Shown: positions 59,851 to 64,000 of the stretch, in pieces
How positions within the stretch are numbered: the first letter of the stretch is position 1
Layout of the letters: each line of letters opens with the position of its first letter
Notes under the pieces: model-generated
Database searches by the model: none
The model's input: only the letters and a program-made list of their open reading frames with translations
Told to the model about the DNA's origin: nothing
Assembly (NCBI GenBank): GCA_934045075.1
Contig: OW203731.1
Location: 15,763,570 to 15,827,569 of the forward strand
Direction: 5' to 3'
Source: Yponomeuta sedellus
Lineage: Eukaryota > Arthropoda > Insecta > Lepidoptera > Yponomeutidae
Length of the DNA stretch: 64,000 bases
Position numbers and translations under genes: made by a program

Positions 59851-60940
59851 TCATATTATTTCCGTTATATATTAAAACGCAAGTTAATAAAGAACTTCCT
59901 TTTTTATATAATCGGTGAGGCCAGGTTGAAAGATAAAAAAACATGATATTTTTTCTTCTACGACTACAACTTATAATAACGTGACCTGTAAAAAAATATT
60001 GTAGTCCAGTGGTTCAAAAATTTGCCATATAAACTTTGACGTCTACAAAAATGTTGTAACGTCATTTTTGTAGACGTCATTGCACGTTATTTATGAAGCG
60101 TTTCGTTATAATGTATGGAGCAATGCTTGTGCCATATAATTGTATCATTTCTAAGTATCAGTAACAACAAGTTACAAAACAATTTCTCGTCAATATTTTT
60201 CTGTAATATCACTGTATCAATGTTCACATCATCAGAATGAATAAATATTTACTCGCCCATACACCTACATTACGCTCGTTTCATAGGTAATTGTGACTTC
60301 AATATTTGAGATAAGAACAGTTTTTCTAGTCCTCAAATGTTAAGTAAACTTCCTCAACTACCATACCTGTGACTGCGACTAATAATACTTTACCTCCAGG
60401 AGCGCTCTTGAAAGTACTCTATAAGATCAACATTCGCACAAAAATCCAATTTCTCGTGTTGAATCTTGACCGCAAAGTTCCGGGAGCCGAAACAGTTCAG
60501 AGTTGAACGTTTGACTTTCCGGAGAAAAGTTGAAAAATATCCTCCGCGCTATTTTAGGAGTAGTGATTCTTCAAAAAGGATCGCGATAGGACTTGGCACC
60601 TTTACTTCCTGCTAATATGTTTATGTCATACGGATTGGACGGTTGAATGGATCTGGGTGAAATAAAGACCTTTATCTGATGGGTAACTTTGAAATCGATA
60701 GATACATTTTGTGAGAAAGTTCTTTCCATCGTGAAAAACAGTACATCGATTTATCGGTAATTACATTTATTATAAATATACGAATAATTATTCGTGATTT
60801 TCGACCTTTTGTTCGAAACTGCGTTTTAAAATTTAATGCAGTAGAAATTTTAATTAGTAATAAGCACTGATTTCACGACAGAAATACTATTCAAACTCGA
60901 GCTAACAATTTCGAAAAAAGAGTAGGTAATGACGAAACTG
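59851..60940. other. Downstream region, mostly unassigned
   Basis: It holds a 16-bp hairpin (60038-60053/60063-60078; gacgtctacaaaaatg, loop ttgtaacgt). No gene recognised. Confidence 0.45.
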
Positions 60941-61033
60941 ACTGTCAGAAGTTATTAAGCCACCCATGACATAGCTTAACGACTGCCATTACATGACAAC
61001 CGGCACCAACGGCTTAACGTGTCTTGCGAAGCC
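60941..61033 (-). mobile_element. 5S-headed SINE, internal fragment
   Basis: gacatagcttaacgactgcc, attacatgacaaccggcacc, acgtgtcttgcgaagcc. Confidence 0.65.
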
Positions 61034-61789
61034 GCCATCGGCCGTCACTGTGTCATTGGCAGGCTGTCACACGACATAGGCTGTTCCCGGCGCCTTCCAC
61101 TTCCTCCTGCACGTCGCCAGCCTTCTATTTTTAGTTATTAGCCACGATTGTGTCCCTCTGCTGGGCAAAGGCCTCCTATTCAGATGTCCTTCTTGTCCAC
61201 ACTGACCAACTCTTCCCATTAATGCAAATATTTGGTCAGGTCGTCACACCATCTCCGCTTATGTCTGCCGCGTCACCGACAGCCATCACACGGCACCCAA
61301 ACTGTGAATATGTTTTCCTAACTTTGCGGATCCATTATTATTCTTACTTATTATATACTATACCATAGCGGAAAGACCATTCCCTCAAAATTTTGCAAAC
61401 GATTTCAAAATCTCGCTGCATTTTCCACGAAGACGATCACTAATTAACATCGATAAGCCACGGCTAGCATCACATGCAAGTGATAAAAAATCCAATCCTT
61501 TTTAAATACCTTTCAGGGCATTCCCAAATAGCTACATAGTGCTAGTAGGTAAGTGCTCTTATAAGCGAGCTGGTGCTCATTGAGGCATTCATATCGCGAG
61601 GCGCTATCGTCGGCGGCGAAGCTCATTTGCAATGAGAGCGGTTGGAATGTTCACTTTAACTCGGTAACACTGGAGATGGTCTATTCCCAGCTGATTAAAT
61701 CAAACTTGTTTTTTTAAGTAGCCTTTATAGGCTACTTAAAAAAACGTTTAAACGTTTATACGTTCCACTGGAGGGCACAAGCCTCAGAG
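61034..61789. other. Downstream region, mostly unassigned
   Basis: A perfect 17-bp hairpin lies at 61708-61745 (loop ttat). Bases 61140-61310 (cctctgctgggcaaaggcct, tcgtcacaccatctccgct) look like an RTE LINE tail in decayed form. Confidence 0.45.
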
Positions 61790-61990
61790 AGAGTACGGGC
61801 TTAATTACCAGACGTGCTTACCGCGGATTAGCAATTTCAAGCGCTGAGGAGTTTGAGGAACACCTCAGACACTCATGATTTCCTTCAACGTTAGCAAGTG
61901 TCATTGCTACTATAGCTTAACAAATGTACATAACTTAGAAAATAAATTGGTTCATGCCCGCACTGGAAATCGAACCTGGATCTCCCGAAT
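61790..61990 (+). repeat. 'tttcctcacgatgttttcc' repeat family, diverged
   Basis: gattagcaatttcaagcgct, gaacacctcagacactcatg, then tgcccgcactggaaatcgaa. Confidence 0.6.
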
Positions 61991-62443
61991 CAAACTTTAT
62001 GTCACGTTATTAAAATGTTCTTTTTTTTATATAGCCTTCGTAATATGGGTGTCCCACTGCAGGCCAAAGGCCTTCCCTTTTTAAACAGAGACTTTCAGTC
62101 ATTAACCTCCTCGGACCACTCCGGCAAAAGATTGTCAAGATCATCCCGCCACCGTCTTGCCGCTGCGCGGTACCCACTCGGTGGCAAGTCTCGGCCATCT
62201 ATTCGGATGTAAGCGGGTTACGTGATCGGTCCAGTTATTGTAAAAACAAAATGTTTTCTTCATAAACGTCTACTTCGTTAGTTTTGTCATTAATAAGTTG
62301 TGTGGAGTAGAAGCTAGAAAAACTCCACTATTCTCTTTAAATGATTCAAGTTTGTTAACATAGTTTTCAACTTGAAAAAAACTTACTCATGGCTATGTTG
62401 AACACTAGATATTTACAATCGTTTTTTTAAATCATCCTTGATG

Positions 62444-62665
62444 TTATAGAAGAATGATCACATCAACAGCAATAAAATTCACTAAAATTGCAAAAATTAC
62501 AAATGCGCCCACGCAGGAAGCATAAAAAGGGAATGGGCTGCGGATAACGCCATGAAACATATCAGCCAGTTGGGTGTCCAACCGCTGCTGCACTGTCTGC
62601 TGTATAGATGCTGTCAGTAACTTTAGGTATGTAGCCAACACAATAAAAATACTAGAAATAAGCAT
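62444..62665 (-). other. 73-codon open frame with two membrane-like segments
   Basis: Encodes two hydrophobic stretches (MLISSIFIVLATYLKLL and YASCVGAFVIFAILVNFIAV) around a polar middle (IQQTVQQRLDTQLADMFHG). No known family recognised, no neighbouring exon, and it lies just beside a LINE fragment on the other strand. It could be chance, an exon of a minus-strand gene, or a transposon remnant. Confidence 0.2.
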
Positions 62666-62686
62666 AAGCTTTTGTCCCCACTATTT

Positions 62687-62875
62687 AGGCTGGCAAAGGT
62701 TAATACATCCTTAATGGGGCATTGTATACGCTTCTATAATAAAATCCCTGAAGATATATCAAGCTTGCCTTAATCGCAGTTAAAAAAATGTGTTAAGTAG
62801 GTACATTTTGTGCCAAAAGGGCTACTGTGACATAATGGATTATTTAGATGACAATGATGTCTGAAATTAAAGCCA
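62687..62875 (+). pseudogene. LINE C-terminal fragment
   Basis: RLAKVNTSLMGHCIRFYNKI, PEDISSLP, then in another frame KGYCDIMDYLDDNDV and a stop. This FYNKIPEDI...KGYY motif is the usual C-terminal end of some lepidopteran LINEs. Stops and a frameshift are present. Confidence 0.7.
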
Positions 62876-62879
62876 GTTA

Positions 62880-64000
62880 TATTCATGAGTTCTATGTTTT
62901 ATAATAATTATTTAAACTCTTTTAATTAAAGACTTTGAAAAGACTAAGTTTGGAGTTTTTTTTCTCTTTTTTTTCTCCAAAATGATCTAGATTTTGAAAT
63001 GGACATCTAGTTTGAATTGTAACGGTCGCTAAGCCGCAGTTTCTGCGCTACTTTGAATAAAATCATTTCATTTCATGTCATTTCCAGGTGGTCGATTAGA
63101 GACCAGAAGTATGAGGAAGGAACTATCGCTTTTAATTGGAATGGTCAAGACTCACTGATGATTCAAGGACTTAAGGATGATTCGAAGACTACCAAGGTCT
63201 TCGAATCATCTTGAATGAAACCTGAATTACGCTGCGGTTACCGGCAGTGACGGCAGATAAGAAAATGTATGGGTACTACCCTTTTTTATATCCAACCCGT
63301 TTTCTACAGGGATATCTTGGATTCGACTCGCTAGAACTAAGGAGAAATGTGGCTCTTGCTCTGCGGCTACACTGTGCCCTGCTCGCTTAAGCACCAGAGT
63401 GTTATGTGTTTGCGAATGGAATTGAAAGTGTGGTGAAGGTATGTAAGAGAATGCTAGAAGATGTATAAAAGGAAGTGCTCTGATATAATATTATAACGCT
63501 TTGGTGTAATTTTACTGTATAAATAAACAAACAAACAAAAAAAAAAACAAACAAACAAACAAACAAACAAACAAACAAACAAAGAAATAAATAAATAATA
63601 TTGACCACTTTGCGTACCGTCGACAGCACATCAATCTTTACAGCACTTTAATAGTCTCTATTCAAGAACGACACAGCCGGCAACTAAAGTGGGAATTTCG
63701 ATGTGCTGTGTCAGCTGTACCTACTTTGAGCAGTGGACAGATGTTGGATGATGCGTTTTATGGATCCAGAATTTGAAGGAAATCATGAATAATAAAGCTG
63801 TAATCCCTGAAAGCAGTCTACTCGTATGAGACTTAAAACTACAACTGTCAACAAACAACAACCAATGACAAAACTACAGTGTCATTGTATACTGTGTTAA
63901 GGGATCCACTGTCTCACAGTTAGTCACACGTCAGCTAATATAACTTTGCACTTAACTTGGTCACCCATTTAATTGAACTGAACTCCGTTTTTTACGTTTC
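62880..64000. other. Right end of window, mostly unassigned
   Basis: It holds a repeat shared in reverse with 43077-43130 (62945-63007), a possible LINE RT tail near 63305-63385 (GFDSLELRRNVALALRLH) and an (aaac)n microsatellite at 63522-63584. No gene supported. Confidence 0.45.

Overview
The window is animal nuclear DNA, almost certainly from a moth or butterfly. It holds one spliced gene with GT/AG introns, lies in a sea of interspersed repeats, and shows repeat types I recognise as typical of Lepidoptera: RTE-type LINE tails ending in 'gtccagcagtggac', the 'tttcctcacgatgttttcc' repeat, and TC...CTAG Helitron-like elements. No bacterial gene, operon or CRISPR array is present.

Host gene. 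Bases 20225-58421 (+) carry the 3' part of a multiplexin, a collagen of the XV/XVIII type. I could place 23 exons with consistent phases (2346 nt, 781 codons plus stop). In order they encode: a short acidic/proline-rich linker built from micro-exons; an interrupted Gly-X-Y collagen region with several RGD motifs; the multiplexin trimerisation module; a hinge; an endostatin module with four cysteines; and an optional basic, histidine-rich tail. The 5' end (usually a thrombospondin-N-like domain) was not found and probably lies left of the window or in its left part.

Layout. 1-4849 is a nearly complete LINE (CR1/Jockey group, - strand) with both ORFs open. 4850-20224 is gene-free and full of SINEs, LINE tails, foldbacks, a Helitron-like element, a (TAACG)n array and a palindromic (AT)n complex. 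20225-30064 holds the linker and the first collagen exons. 30065-40273 is a 10.2-kb intron containing a TIR-bounded DNA element (34985-39820) that was itself invaded by an RTE LINE. 40274-51014 holds the remaining collagen, trimerisation and endostatin exons. 51012-58348 is the last intron, with a 1.35-kb foldback and a three-layer nest (5S-derived SINE, then a hAT-like element, then a palindromic tRNA-derived array). 58349-58421 is the last exon, followed by a probable 3' UTR with a long (GTAT)n tract and about 5 kb of repeats.

Most unusual. First, a tRNA-derived retroelement family with 16 tRNA-like modules here, repeatedly found as foldback or inverted multimers that each sit inside one target-site duplication (for example 15 bp around 22556-23169 and 14 bp around 56447-57790). 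One copy is a perfect 76-bp palindrome that turns exactly at the tRNA D-arm. Second, an abundant SINE whose head matches 5S rRNA. Third, a LINE 3' hairpin whose loop is conserved while its stem changes with pairing kept, and which a tRNA-headed SINE shares. Fourth, local duplications inside the multiplexin gene: three 113-bp copies of an endostatin exon end with its donor site, and decayed copies of a 30-nt micro-exon.
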